From: Roseomonas aeriglobus
Lineage (GTDB): Bacteria > Pseudomonadota > Alphaproteobacteria > Sphingomonadales > Sphingomonadaceae
DNA: 64,000 nt
Direction of reading: 5' to 3'
Assembly: GCA_016937575.1 (NCBI GenBank)
Contig: JAFHKN010000002.1
Span: 1-64,000 of the forward strand
In this document: positions 1-8,530 of the stretch, piece after piece
How the letters are laid out: every line of letters begins with the position of its first letter
Position numbering within the stretch: the first letter of the stretch is position 1
Position numbers and translations under genes: made by a program
The notes under the pieces: generated by a model
What the model was told of the DNA's origin: nothing
The model's input: only the letters and a program-made list of their open reading frames with translations
The model's database searches: none

Positions 1-131
1 ACTTCGACCACCACCGTATTGCTACGGCCGTGGCTGAAGCTCTGCTTCACCTTGCCGGTCTCGACCGTGCGCTTCAGCCCCAAGGGTGCGCGCATTCCGA
101 GTTTCGGCTTGTCGTTGTCGGTGTCGCTCAT
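1..131 (-). CDS. infB: Translation initiation factor IF-2, N-terminal fragment
   Basis: Only the first 43 codons lie in the window; the gene runs off the left edge. The product starts [20 protein letters not shown] and continues with a Lys/Arg-rich stretch, the usual IF-2 N-terminus in sphingomonads. IF-2 is the GTPase that places fMet-tRNA on the 30S subunit; none of its GTPase domain is visible here. The start lies 8 bases after the end of the ylxR gene, and the rimP-nusA-ylxR-infB order is classical, which supports the call. Identity rests on the N-terminal signature plus context. Confidence 0.85.
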   Translation of the reverse strand, partial: MSDTDNDKPKLGMRAPLGLKRTVETGKVKQSFSHGRSNTVVVE

Positions 132-139
132 GCGCTCGC

Positions 140-815
140 TCAAATTCCTGTGCTCGCCGAACCCGCGGTCGGGTCGGCCGTAATGTCGGGTGCCGATGGC
201 CCTCGCGCGTCATCGGCGCAAGGTTCAGCGGCACGTTCGGGTCCGATAAAATGCAGCCAGCGGGTCAGCGCGTCGCGCACCCGCTTGGCCGCCTGGGCGT
301 CCGTCAGGCCAGCATGTACCACGCGGCCCAATGCCACGGACAATGTGGTGCGTGTCACCGGCAAAACCAAGCCCTTGAGGGTCGAGCCTTCGCGATCCGA
401 CCCTACGCGCCACGCCTGTGCCAGCTTGGCCGCCCCATCGGGGCGCGCGTCGTGCGCGTGGAGCAGGAGGTGCAGCTGGCCGCTGTGCTGCGGTTTCGAT
501 GCGTTCGGCACCGATCAGCAGATGTCCTGCCTTTGCCTCCAGCCCCAGCCGGTCCAGCGCCGCGCGTTCGAGCTGGGTCGCGATTCGCGCCGGAAGATCG
601 GTCGGGATCGACAGGGGCGCGCCCTTGAAGGCCCGCGCGCGCGAAAGCTTGCCATTGGCGATGGCCGTTTCCAGTTCGGCGCGCGTCACCCCGATCCACG
701 CGCCACGGCCGGGGGCCTTGGCACGCACGTCGGGGGACGTCACCGTCGGGGGAAAGGGCATCAGCCCCTCGCGCGGCCCGGAGTCGCGCGAGAGGATGCA
801 GGTGCGGTCGTTCAT
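140..815 (-). pseudogene. ylxR: DUF448 (YlxR)/L7Ae-like RNA-binding protein, frameshifted
   Basis: The N-terminal part has the YlxR (DUF448) pattern, with a CILSRDSGPREGL segment and the PGRGAWIGVTRAEL block. The C-terminal part (HLLLHAHDARPDGAAKLAQA onward) resembles the L7Ae-like half usual in alphaproteobacterial YlxR proteins, but it lies in another frame. Removing one base near 480-483 joins ...ERIETAAQ to GQLHLLLHA and restores a protein of about 224 residues. The family binds RNA and sits between nusA and infB, as here. The ATG at 815 was chosen because it directly precedes the conserved block. The damage is more likely a sequence error than real loss, since both halves are well conserved. 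Confidence 0.8.
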
Positions 816-982
816 GCCGCACCTCCCAATCGTAATTCGTCGTTCCCGCGAAGGGGCGCTCCGCAAAGTAGCACTTGCGGAGACCGCGAGGGCGGGCATC
901 AATTCTGGCAGACGTTGCGGCTCCTCGCCATTCAGCCAGAATTTACCCCCGCCTGCGCGGGGGCGACGACCTTTTGTGCTGG
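816..982. repeat. Palindromic intergenic repeat, family A copy 1
   Basis: The gap between nusA and ylxR holds an imperfect long palindrome at about 837-970. A left arm with CCCGCGAAGGGGC and a right arm with CCCCCGCCTGCGCGGGG flank a middle related to the elements at 29951-30082 and 62155-62250. A second hairpin is nested in the left arm (CTCCGCAAAGT ... CACTTGCGGAG, about 860-883). It would be transcribed between two genes of the operon, so it could affect mRNA stability or relative expression. Confidence 0.65.
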
Positions 983-996
983 TCAGCCGACCCGTA

Positions 997-2631
997 TCAT
1001 TGCTCGGATTCCCGCATCAGCGTCCTCCTGAGCCGGCTCTTCGTCCGCGAACCAGTGGGCGCGGGCGGCCATGATGATCTCGTTACCCTGCTCTTCCGAC
1101 AGACCGTACTGGCCAGAACGCCGCCCTTGTCGCCTTCGCGCTGCGGTGCCGGCTTGTCGGCATCGTTGCGGCGGCGCGGTTCCTGGCGCTTCTTCGCGAT
1201 CAGTTCGTCGGTCGCCAGGTCGGCAAGGTCGTCGAGCGTCTTGATCCCCGCCTTGCCGAGCGTGACCAGCATCGCTTCGGTCAGATACGGCATCTCGGCC
1301 AGCGCGTCCTCGACGCCCAGGGCGCGGCGCTCTTCGCGCTGCGCGGTCTCGCGCCGCTCGAGCGCTTCGGCGGCGCGGCTCTGGAGCTCCTGCGCCAGAT
1401 CCTCGTCGAAGCCCTCGATGCTCGCCAGTTCGTCGAGCTCGACATAAGCGACCTCTTCCAGCGCGCCGAAGCCTTCGGCGACGAGCAGCTGCGCCAGCGT
1501 CTCGTCGACGTCGAGCTCGTTCTGGAACATCTCGCTGTTGGCCACGAATTCCTGCTGCCGCTTCTCGCTCGAATCGGTCTCGGTCAGGATGTCGATCGCC
1601 TTGCCGGTCAGCTGGCTGGCCAGACGCACGTTCTGGCCGCGACGGCCGATGGCGAGGCTGAGCTGATCGTCGGGAACGACGACCTCGATGCGGTCCTCTT
1701 CCTCGTCGATGACGACGCGGGCGACGTTCGCCGGCTGCAGCGCGTTGACGACGAAGGTCGCGGTGTCGGGCGACCAGGGGATGATGTCGATCTTCTCACC
1801 CTGCATTTCCTGGACGACCGCCTGCACGCGGCTGCCCTTCATGCCGACGCAGGCGCCGACCGGATCGATGCCCGAATCATGGCTGATGACGCCGATCTTG
1901 GCGCGGCTGCCCGGGTCGCGCGCGGCGGCCTTGATCTCGATGATGCCGTCGTAGATTTCGGGCACTTCCTGCGCGAACAGCTTCTTCATGAAGTCCGGAT
2001 GCGCGCGGCTGAGGAAGATCTGCGGCCCGCGGTTCTCACGGCGGACGTTCAGGATGATCGAACGGACGCGGTCGCCGACGCGGACCAGTTCGCGCGGGAT
2101 CTGCTGGTCGCGGCGGATGACGCCTTCGGCGCGGCCCAGATCAACGACGATGTGACCGAATTCGACGCGCTTGGCGACGCCGATGATGATCTCGCCCTGG
2201 CGATCCTTGAATTCTTCATACTGGCGCTCGCGCTCGGCATCGCGGACCTTCTGGAAGATGATCTGCTTCGATGCCTGCGCCTGGATGCGGCCGAATTCGA
2301 TCGGGGGCAGCGGATCGACGATGAAGTCGCCGACCTGGGCGTCCTTCTGCAACTTCTGCGCGCCCTTCAGGTCGACCTGCTTGAAATAGTCGTCGACCTG
2401 CTCGACCACCTCGACGACGCGCCACAGACGCAGATCGCCGGTGTTCGGATCGAGCTTTGCGCGGATGTCGTTTTCCGAGCCATAGCGGTTCTTGGCCGCG
2501 CGCTGGATCGCGTCCTCCATCGCCTCGATGACGATGGCCTTGTCGATCAGCTTTTCCTTCGCAACCGAATCGGCGATCGCGATCAGTTCGGCGCGGTTTG
2601 CGGTGATGCCGCCGGACGGGGACGAGGCCAT
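997..2631 (-). CDS. nusA: Transcription termination/antitermination factor NusA (3' end frameshifted)
   Basis: NusA binds RNA polymerase and nascent RNA to modulate pausing, termination and antitermination. The 544-residue reading has the N-terminal polymerase-binding domain (residues ~1-130), S1 domain, and KH domains with IGRRGQNVRLASQL near residue 330. Two acidic C-terminal repeats follow (~370-480). The last ~40 residues as read are not NusA-like. In the next frame the RNA reads YGLSEEQGNEIIMAARAHWF, the conserved alphaproteobacterial tail, ending at 983. One missing base in the GGCCAG run near 1109-1114 explains this; the repaired protein would be about 549 residues. It starts 5 bases after rimP ends, in the same operon. 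Confidence 0.95.
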   Translation of the reverse strand: MASSPSGGITANRAELIAIADSVAKEKLIDKAIVIEAMEDAIQRAAKNRYGSENDIRAKLDPNTGDLRLWRVVEVVEQVDDYFKQVDLKGAQKLQKDAQVGDFIVDPLPPIEFGRIQAQASKQIIFQKVRDAERERQYEEFKDRQGEIIIGVAKRVEFGHIVVDLGRAEGVIRRDQQIPRELVRVGDRVRSIILNVRRENRGPQIFLSRAHPDFMKKLFAQEVPEIYDGIIEIKAAARDPGSRAKIGVISHDSGIDPVGACVGMKGSRVQAVVQEMQGEKIDIIPWSPDTATFVVNALQPANVARVVIDEEEDRIEVVVPDDQLSLAIGRRGQNVRLASQLTGKAIDILTETDSSEKRQQEFVANSEMFQNELDVDETLAQLLVAEGFGALEEVAYVELDELASIEGFDEDLAQELQSRAAEALERRETAQREERRALGVEDALAEMPYLTEAMLVTLGKAGIKTLDDLADLATDELIAKKRQEPRRRNDADKPAPQREGDKGGVLASTVCRKSRVTRSSWPPAPTGSRTKSRLRRTLMRESEQ

Positions 2632-2636
2632 TGCGC

Positions 2637-3203
2637 TTATTCCTCAGTTTCGATGATCTTGTCGGCGCCCTGCGTCGACAATGGTGCGGTTGCGGCGATC
2701 AGCTTGTCGGTGATGACGAGCTTCGCGTCGGAAATTTGGGCAAAGGGGACGGTCATCGGCTGATGGCCGCGGACGTCGACGGTGACGGTGTCGCCTTCGA
2801 TGCCGGCGAGCGTGCCGTTCAGTTGCTTGCGCCCGTCGATCTTCTCCGCAAGCGTCACGCGCGCTTCATGCCCCGCCCAGTCGGCATAGTCCTTCAGGCG
2901 GGTCAGCGGACGGTCGATGCCGGGCGACGACACTTCCAGGCGATAGGCGTAATCGATCGGATCCTTGCCCGCTTCCTCCAGCGCGTCGAACACGTCGGAG
3001 ATACGGCGCGACAGGTCGGCACAGTCGTCGATCGTCAGCTGACGCGTGTCGGGCCGTTCGGCCATGACCTGCAGCGTCGGGTCGGACTGGCCGCCGAACA
3101 TCTTCACGCGCACGAGGTCCAGCCCCAAAGCCTTCGCTTCGGGTTCGATGAGCGCGGTCAGATGCGCGATGTCGGCCAAACGCCAGTCTCCAGATACGAA
3201 CAT
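2637..3203 (-). CDS. rimP: Ribosome maturation factor RimP
   Basis: RimP assists late maturation of the 30S ribosomal subunit. The 188-residue product has the family blocks ALIEPEAKALGLDLVRVKMF, the acidic stretch around DDCADLSRRISDVFDALEE, and SSPGIDRPLTRLKDYADWAG. A C-terminal SH3-like region follows. It opens the rimP-nusA-ylxR-infB operon. The ATG at 3203 has a GAGG eight bases upstream; a TTG at 3179 giving LADIAHLTAL is an alternative, because many relatives begin at that point. Confidence 0.93.
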   Translation of the reverse strand: MFVSGDWRLADIAHLTALIEPEAKALGLDLVRVKMFGGQSDPTLQVMAERPDTRQLTIDDCADLSRRISDVFDALEEAGKDPIDYAYRLEVSSPGIDRPLTRLKDYADWAGHEARVTLAEKIDGRKQLNGTLAGIEGDTVTVDVRGHQPMTVPFAQISDAKLVITDKLIAATAPLSTQGADKIIETEE

Positions 3204-3270
3204 GCAACCTCGCTGCCGGCCCCGGTGGGACCAGCCTCGGCATGTATGACGATGTCGAGAAGGCATGCGG

Positions 3271-3299
3271 GATATAGAGCGAAGCGGGCGTGCGCGCAA
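3271..3299 (-). promoter_or_regulatory. Likely promoter of the rimP-nusA-infB operon
   Basis: Read on the minus strand, TTGCGC and TATATC are separated by exactly 17 bases. The -10 end is about 68 bases before the rimP ATG. No other good sigma-70-like match is visible in the short gap to the divergent gene at 3372. This is a by-eye match. Confidence 0.45.
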
Positions 3300-3371
3300 G
3301 CGGCGTGGACGATTAGCGCGGCTTTAACCCACTTTGTGCCAGGATCAGTCCATCCGTTGGAGAAGCGCATC

Positions 3372-3608
3372 ATGTACGAAGGCAAGATCGTCGCCGAAGC
3401 CGCCGTTGCGATGCCGCGGGACGTACGCCGTACCCTGGGCCGGCCCGACCGCGACCAAGGCAGCGCGGCGCTCGGTCTGGCGGTGCTGGTGATCGGGCTC
3501 CCGTTGCTCGCGGTGCGCATGTTTGTCTGGGCGGTGATAACCGACCTGCGCAAGCTCGGCCGCCTGGCCGGCGTCATCGGTGCGGCCGTGCGCGACGCGC
3601 GGCGATAG
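3372..3608 (+). CDS. Small membrane protein of unknown function
   Basis: The 78-residue product has a charged N-terminus (residues 1-33), one clear hydrophobic segment (about 34-57, LGLAVLVIGLPLLAVRMFVW) and a short Arg-rich tail. A strong ribosome site (GGAGAAG, 3359-3365) fixes the ATG. It is divergent from rimP and followed by an unrelated dehydrogenase gene, so context gives no function. Not recognised as a named family. Confidence 0.65.
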   Translation: MYEGKIVAEAAVAMPRDVRRTLGRPDRDQGSAALGLAVLVIGLPLLAVRMFVWAVITDLRKLGRLAGVIGAAVRDARR

Positions 3609-3673
3609 CGTAACACGCGAAACCTCGATCCGACTTGGGCGTTGCCGTGGAACATTTTCCCGGGAACATCTTC

Positions 3674-4834
3674 ATGCGTCTCACCGCCATCCTGCTTGCC
3701 ACGACTCTCATCGCCTGCACCGAAACGACCCCCGGCAATGCGCAGAATGCCGCTGCGCCGACCCCGGCAGGGCAGGGTACCGCGACCGCGGGGCTTCCGT
3801 TCGCCGTTACCGAGGTCGCCGATCTGACCTCCCCCTGGGCGATGGCCTTTCTTCCCGACGGGCGATTGCTGGTGACCGAAAAGGCCGGCGAGATGCTGCT
3901 GCTGTCGGGCGACGGCAGGCAGAAGCGCACCATCGCGACGATCCCGGTCGACAGTGCCGGCCAGGGCGGATTGATGGACGTCGTTCTTGCGCCGGGCTTC
4001 GCGCGGAACCGGCAGGTCTATTTCAGCTATTCGACCGCCGGCGCCGGCGGCAAGGGCGTGGTACTGGCGCGCGGCGTGCTGTCGGGCGCAGCCGGAGCGG
4101 AACAGTTGACCGGTATCACCGAGTTGTTCCGCGCGACGCCGTTCGTCGAGGGTAATGGCCATTATTCCGGCCGCATCGCCTTTGCCCCCGATGGCCGGCA
4201 CCTGTTCTTCACCAATGGCGAGCGGCAGAAGTTCACCCCTGCGCAAGACCCGAAGGCGACACTGGGCAAAGTGCTGCGGCTGACACTTGACGGAAAGCCC
4301 GCGGGCGATCCGGGCCTGACCGCCAAGGGCTTCCATCCGGCCGTCTGGTCCTATGGCCACCGCAATCTGCTGGGCATCGCGTTCGACCGCGCGGGCAATC
4401 TGTGGGAGCAGGAGATGGGGCCGGAGGGCGGCGACGAGGTCAATCTGATCCTGCCCGGCCGCAACTATGGCTATCCCAAGGTGTCGAACGGCCGCAACTA
4501 TGGTGCTGCGACCGACGACATCCCCGATCACGCGCCCGGCGACGGGTTCGAAGCGCCCAAGGTCTGGTGGACACCCGTCATCTCGCCGGCCGGACTGCTC
4601 GTCTATACCGGTGCGATGTTCCCCGAGTGGCAGGGCGATCTCTTCATCGGCGGTCTGTCGTCGAAGGCGCTGATCCGGGTCGATGTGAACGGGACCTCCG
4701 CGACCAAGGGTGACCAGTGGCCAATGGGCACCCGCATCCGCGATGTCGATCAGGGGCCGGACGGTGCGATCTGGCTGTTGGAGGACGGGCAGCGTGGCAG
4801 CAACGGTCGCGTCATCAAGCTTACGAAGCGATGA
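3674..4834 (+). CDS. PQQ-dependent aldose sugar dehydrogenase-like lipoprotein
   Basis: The product matches the soluble glucose/sorbosone dehydrogenase family (YliI/Asd type). This beta-propeller enzyme oxidises aldoses with PQQ and passes electrons to the respiratory chain from the periplasm. Visible marks are SPWAMAFLPDGRLLVTEKAG, the family block NGHYSGRIAFAPDGRHLFFT, a conserved GHRNLLGIAFD, and EMGPEGGDEVNLILPGRNYG. The ATG at 3674 was chosen over an upstream TTG because it gives a lipoprotein signal ending in LIAC with Cys at residue 18. Length (386 aa) fits the family. Substrate cannot be read from the sequence, and no pqq genes are nearby. Confidence 0.88.
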   Translation: MRLTAILLATTLIACTETTPGNAQNAAAPTPAGQGTATAGLPFAVTEVADLTSPWAMAFLPDGRLLVTEKAGEMLLLSGDGRQKRTIATIPVDSAGQGGLMDVVLAPGFARNRQVYFSYSTAGAGGKGVVLARGVLSGAAGAEQLTGITELFRATPFVEGNGHYSGRIAFAPDGRHLFFTNGERQKFTPAQDPKATLGKVLRLTLDGKPAGDPGLTAKGFHPAVWSYGHRNLLGIAFDRAGNLWEQEMGPEGGDEVNLILPGRNYGYPKVSNGRNYGAATDDIPDHAPGDGFEAPKVWWTPVISPAGLLVYTGAMFPEWQGDLFIGGLSSKALIRVDVNGTSATKGDQWPMGTRIRDVDQGPDGAIWLLEDGQRGSNGRVIKLTKR

Positions 4835-5154
4835 AAAGCGGCAGGGCGTTCGGGCCCATCGGCCCTCCCGCGAAGGTGGGAGCACGCAGCCACGAGCAGC
4901 CGGCCCGACACACCTAGGCTCCCGCCTTGCGGGAACACGGCGGAGTGGAGACCAATTCAATCCGTTCGTGCTGAGCTTGTCGAACCACCGTTCTTCGTGC
5001 CGCCGGCGATGCGCGGGCGTAATGTGGAACAGGGACAGTGGTTCGACTTCGCTCGGCACCCAACGACGGAAGCGTAACGGTCATGGCCCCGCCGCGGCGA
5101 AGCCGCGTCGTCGGTCGTCGCTTAGGCGACGCCGGCCGTGGGTCGGGCCGTGAC
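4835..5154. repeat. Intergenic repeat region without a gene
   Basis: No coding region is convincing here. The stretch holds an imperfect palindrome with CCCTCCCGCGAAGGTGGGAGCA and CTCCCGCCTTGCGGGA (about 4863-4936), related to the CCCGC-rich repeats elsewhere in the window. At about 4965-4985 it carries TTCGTGCTGAGCTTGTCGAA, a short dispersed sequence also present near 60995-61018 in the other orientation. The rest is GC-rich low-complexity sequence with small hairpins. Confidence 0.55.
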
Positions 5155-5177
5155 GCGGAATAGCTGCGCTATTCCGC
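5155..5177. terminator. Perfect hairpin overlapping the rlmE stop codon
   Basis: GCGGAATAGC and GCTATTCCGC form a perfect 10-bp stem with a 3-base loop. The rlmE stop codon (5169-5171) lies inside it. There is no clear U-run, so it may protect the mRNA 3' end rather than act as a classic terminator. A similar GAAATAGC/GCTATTTC hairpin is at about 54209-54227. Confidence 0.5.
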
Positions 5178-5840
5178 TGCCCTCCCCTTGAATCCCTGTG
5201 CCACGACATACCATTCGCTCGACCCCTTCCGGCTGGCCGGGGGCTTGGCATGTTTCACGCTCGTAAAATTGCGCTTCATCTCGGCCACCAGCGCCGAATC
5301 CGCGCCGCCTGCGAACACCTTCGCAACGAAGGTGCCGCCCTTCTCCAGCACGTCGATCGCGAAGGCGACCGCGGTTTCGACCAGGGCCATGGTGCGCAAT
5401 GCATCGGTCTGGGGATGGCCGACGGTGTTCGCCGCCATGTCGGAGATGACCAGGTCCGGCGCGCCGCCCAATGCCTCGATCAGCACGTCGGGCGCCTTGT
5501 CGTCCATGAAGTCCATCTGGAAGATGGTGACGCCGTCGATCGGGTCGACCGGCAACAGATCGATGCCGACGATCGCGGCCTTGGGGCAGTATTTGCGTAC
5601 GACCTGCGCCCATCCACCCGGCGCGATGCCCAGGTCGACGACCCGCTTCGCCCCGCGCAGGATCGTGAATCGCTCGTCGAGTTCGGTCAGCTTGTACGCC
5701 GCGCGGCTGCGATAGCCTTCCGCCTTCGCGCGCTTCACGTACGGGTCGTTCAGCTGCCGCTCGAGCCAGCGGGTCGATTGGGCTGTCCGTCCGCGCGCGG
5801 TCTTGACGCGGGTCCGCCCGCCGCTGCCGCCCCGGCTCAC
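5169..5840 (-). CDS. rlmE: 23S rRNA (uridine-2552-2'-O)-methyltransferase RlmE
   Basis: RlmE (FtsJ/RrmJ) methylates U2552 in the A-loop of 23S rRNA, using S-adenosylmethionine. The 223-residue product shows the SAM motif VVDLGIAPGGWAQVV and the K-D-K-E catalytic set: Lys in YRSRAAYKL, Asp in LVISDMAAN, Lys in FVAKVFAGG and Glu in SSEWYVVA. The GTG start at 5840 overlaps the stop of the upstream phosphatase gene (GTGA), so translation is probably coupled. The longer open frame upstream lies inside that gene and was rejected. Confidence 0.95.
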   Translation of the reverse strand: MSRGGSGGRTRVKTARGRTAQSTRWLERQLNDPYVKRAKAEGYRSRAAYKLTELDERFTILRGAKRVVDLGIAPGGWAQVVRKYCPKAAIVGIDLLPVDPIDGVTIFQMDFMDDKAPDVLIEALGGAPDLVISDMAANTVGHPQTDALRTMALVETAVAFAIDVLEKGGTFVAKVFAGGADSALVAEMKRNFTSVKHAKPPASRKGSSEWYVVAQGFKGRAAE

Positions 5841-6937
5841 TGGCGGGTCCCCATCAGGCGGCGCAGGATGCCTTCGCGAATGCCGCGGTCGGCGATGCCG
5901 AGTTGTTCGGCGGGCCAGATGTCCAGAATTTCCTCCAGGATGGCGCAGCCCGCGACGACCAGGTCGGCGCGTTCGGGGCCGATGCACGGCACCTTGGCGC
6001 GGCCGGCGACGTCCAGGCTGGCGATGTGTCGGCTGACGTCGCGCATCGCGCCCGCCGGCATGATGAGTCCGTCGACCGCCGAGCGGTCATAGCTGTCGAG
6101 GCCGAGGTGTACGCTGGCCAGCGTCGTCACCGTGCCCGATGTGCCCAGCAACCGCCGCCGCTCGACGTCGCGTGGCAGGCGCCCGGCGAACGGCGCGAAG
6201 CTGGCCCGCACCAGTGCGCGCATCGCGGCATAGCCGTCCTTCGCCGCGCTTTCGGTCAGCGACACCACCCCCCAGGGCGCGCTGTGCCAGTCGAGCACGG
6301 TCGGCACCGCGCTGCGCGTGTCGACCAGGACCAGCTCGGTCGACCCGCCGCCGATGTCGAAGACCAGCGCCGCCCCCTCGCCCGGCTCGATCAACGCGTG
6401 GCAGCCGAGCACCGCCAGCCGTGCCTCTTCCTCTGCCGAGATGATGTCCAGCATGATGCCCGTCTCGCGGTACGCACGCTGGATGAACTCCGGGCCGTTG
6501 GTAGCTCGGCGACACGCTTCGGTCGCGACCGAGCGGGCGAGCGCCACGTCGCGGCGCTTCAGCTTGTCGGCGCACACCCGCAAGGCAGCGATGGTCCGCT
6601 CGATCGCCTCGTCGCTCAGGCGACCGGTCGCAGCGAGGCCTTCGCCCAGCCGAACGATCCGGCTGAAGGCGTCGACGACCGCGAAGCCCTGGCCCTGCGG
6701 CCGGGCAATGAGCAGGCGACAATTGTTGGTGCCAAGATCCAGCGCGGCGTAATGCCGCGCCTGCGGCCAGCGGCCATGCGCTGGCGATCGTGGGGCCGGA
6801 CGGGGCGCGTGGGCACGCGGTCCGTACGGCCCTCGGGCGGAAACATCCCCCACGGCCGTAACTTTCTTCTTATCGTTCTCGTCCGTCACGACCGCGAACC
6901 GGTCGTTCGGTGCTTGGATGCGAAGGTAACGGTTCAT
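5837..6937 (-). CDS. Ppx/GppA family exopolyphosphatase/guanosine pentaphosphatase
   Basis: This family hydrolyses polyphosphate or pppGpp in the cytoplasm, linking it to the stringent response. Visible blocks are the ASKHA-type phosphate-binding motif YAALDLGTNNCRLLIARP, VDAFSRIVRLGEGLAATGRL, the acidic EEEARLA, and the second phosphate loop LVFDIGGGSTELVLVD. It is immediately followed by rlmE with a GTGA overlap. The start is uncertain: the ATG at 6937 or one at 6964 would give a ~60-80-residue poorly conserved N-terminal extension before the catalytic fold. Whether it prefers polyphosphate or pppGpp cannot be told. Confidence 0.9.
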   Translation of the reverse strand: MNRYLRIQAPNDRFAVVTDENDKKKVTAVGDVSARGPYGPRAHAPRPAPRSPAHGRWPQARHYAALDLGTNNCRLLIARPQGQGFAVVDAFSRIVRLGEGLAATGRLSDEAIERTIAALRVCADKLKRRDVALARSVATEACRRATNGPEFIQRAYRETGIMLDIISAEEEARLAVLGCHALIEPGEGAALVFDIGGGSTELVLVDTRSAVPTVLDWHSAPWGVVSLTESAAKDGYAAMRALVRASFAPFAGRLPRDVERRRLLGTSGTVTTLASVHLGLDSYDRSAVDGLIMPAGAMRDVSRHIASLDVAGRAKVPCIGPERADLVVAGCAILEEILDIWPAEQLGIADRGIREGILRRLMGTRQ

Positions 6938-6970
6938 CGCACGATCGACAAGAGACGTCCGCATAAGTGG

Positions 6971-7000
6971 TTGACAGCCTCGACGACTTGCGACTAGAGG
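6971..7000 (+). promoter_or_regulatory. Promoter of tRNA-Gln
   Basis: A consensus -35 TTGACA (6971-6976) is followed after 18 bases by TAGAGG (6995-7000), ending 20 bases before the tRNA. It also overlaps the upstream region of the divergent ppx/gppA gene. Confidence 0.6.
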
Positions 7001-7020
7001 CCCGCCTCCCAATGGATCGT

Positions 7021-7094
7021 TGCCCGATCCTCTAATGGTAAGAGAGCGGACTCTGACTCCGTCAATCAAGGTTCGAATCCTTGTCGGGCATCCA
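7021..7094 (+). tRNA. tRNA-Gln (anticodon CTG)
   Basis: The acceptor stem TGCCCGA pairs with TCGGGCA and is followed by T and an encoded CCA. The D stem is CTCT/AGAG. The anticodon stem GCGGA/TCCGT carries the loop CTCTGAC with anticodon CTG, reading CAG codons. The T arm is CAAGG-TTCGAAT-CCTTG. Folding was done by eye. Confidence 0.95.
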
Positions 7095-7339
7095 TCTTCG
7101 ATTGCGGTATCAGGTAGCGATCGCGCCTAGATCCGGATGGCGCTTTTGACGCCCTTTCCTGATATCAGCGAGCATCCGAACCCTCGCCATTTCCTGAAGT
7201 GGCGGCATCCCGCGCTGGCCGGACAGCATGAAGCTGCGGCGCTTCCTTCGAGCTGGAAGCGTTCGGGATTGTTCGAATGTCCCTCGAGGAACCGACGGCT
7301 TGGCGCGGCGGCTCGGGCCGGCATTCCGGTCCGGTGACG

Positions 7340-8530
7340 TCATCTTGCCGCGGAGGCCGGGGGCGTCGAGCCCGCTAACCACCCACCATAGCTTCCGATA
7401 CACGCGGCGAGGCCCAAATTGCACGCGATTAGGGCGGCTGCATACCGCCAGGAAATCGCGATCGGCCAGTCCCAGACAGAACTCGCCACGAGGGCCAGTA
7501 AATAGCCGCAGGCCACACCGAGAAACGAGCCCGCGATCGTGAGAATAAGGTTCTCGATGATGATCTGTCGCGCGACGTTATGGCGGAGCGCACCCATTGC
7601 CATCCGGATCGCGAATTCGCGCCGGCGAAGTTGGCAAGCGGCGATCGTCACGGCGCAATAGCAAATGACGCTGACGAGGATGACTATGGCCGTGATACTT
7701 GCAAGCAATCGCGCCACCATGTTCCGTTGACGTTCCTGATCACGGACGCTCGCCTCGGGATCGTCGAAGAGATAGGGCGAAAGCCGGGTCTGCGGCACAC
7801 CGTGACGCTTTCGCAGAAGCGTGTCTGCGCTCGTTCGCGCGGCCGCCATGTCTTCGCCTTCCGGAAAGAAGAGCGTAAGCCAACTCACCGCTCGCCGCGG
7901 CTCCTCCTCCTGGCCAAAATATCGTTTGACGATCTGGAAGGGCAGGATCGCCGCGTCGACGAAACGACGCGCCGGACGTGTATCCGGATATCGCAACACG
8001 CCGATGATTTCGCAGCTCACGCCTGAAAGATGCAGCGTTCGACCCACGGTCGCGCCATCGCCGAGCTGATCTGCCGCGCCACTACCGAGCAGGCAGACGC
8101 GCGCATTCTCCTCCAGTTCGGTTTCGGTAAACCACCGGCCTGATGCAAGCGGCGTATCCAGTTCGGACCGATACTGACCGAGCACGCCATAGACCGGAAT
8201 ATTGGCGGCGCCGTTTTCGAAGCGGACTGCAGCTCGGCCCGTCGTCCAAGTCGCCGCTTCCGTCGCTCGCGGCATGGCTTGGCGAAGGAATGTCAGATCA
8301 TCCAGACTCGGCGGGCCTACTCGTTCGTTCGTGATCTCGTTCGCACGAATCGTTAGCGTAAAGGCAGAGCGTCCGAAGCTCATCCGACGCAGGATGTCAT
8401 CGAAGCCTCCGATGATCGCGGTGCAGAAGAAGACCGAGCTCACAGCACACATGACCGTGATCAATATCGTCCCACTCCGCCAGCGGGCGGAGCCGATGCC
8501 CCAAAGCGCCGACTGCAGCGTGATGTTCAT
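7340..8530 (-). CDS. FtsX/MacB-type ABC transporter permease
   Basis: The 396-residue product has one transmembrane segment near residues 20-42, a large extracytoplasmic domain (~45-270), and three C-terminal membrane segments (about 278-300, 325-350, 365-385). This is the FtsX-like topology of the MacB/LolC permeases, which work mechanically from the membrane rather than import solutes. It is last in a four-gene operon and overlaps the ATPase gene by ATGA. Codon use is less GC-rich than in flanking housekeeping genes, suggesting an accessory origin. The substrate is unknown; the first gene of the operon is a candidate. Confidence 0.85.
   Translation of the reverse strand: MNITLQSALWGIGSARWRSGTILITVMCAVSSVFFCTAIIGGFDDILRRMSFGRSAFTLTIRANEITNERVGPPSLDDLTFLRQAMPRATEAATWTTGRAAVRFENGAANIPVYGVLGQYRSELDTPLASGRWFTETELEENARVCLLGSGAADQLGDGATVGRTLHLSGVSCEIIGVLRYPDTRPARRFVDAAILPFQIVKRYFGQEEEPRRAVSWLTLFFPEGEDMAAARTSADTLLRKRHGVPQTRLSPYLFDDPEASVRDQERQRNMVARLLASITAIVILVSVICYCAVTIAACQLRRREFAIRMAMGALRHNVARQIIIENLILTIAGSFLGVACGYLLALVASSVWDWPIAISWRYAAALIACNLGLAACIGSYGGWLAGSTPPASAAR

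Noticed and set aside
3158-5059. 633-codon minus-strand open frame opposite the sugar dehydrogenase
   Set aside because: Shadow frame; the plus strand carries a complete recognised enzyme.
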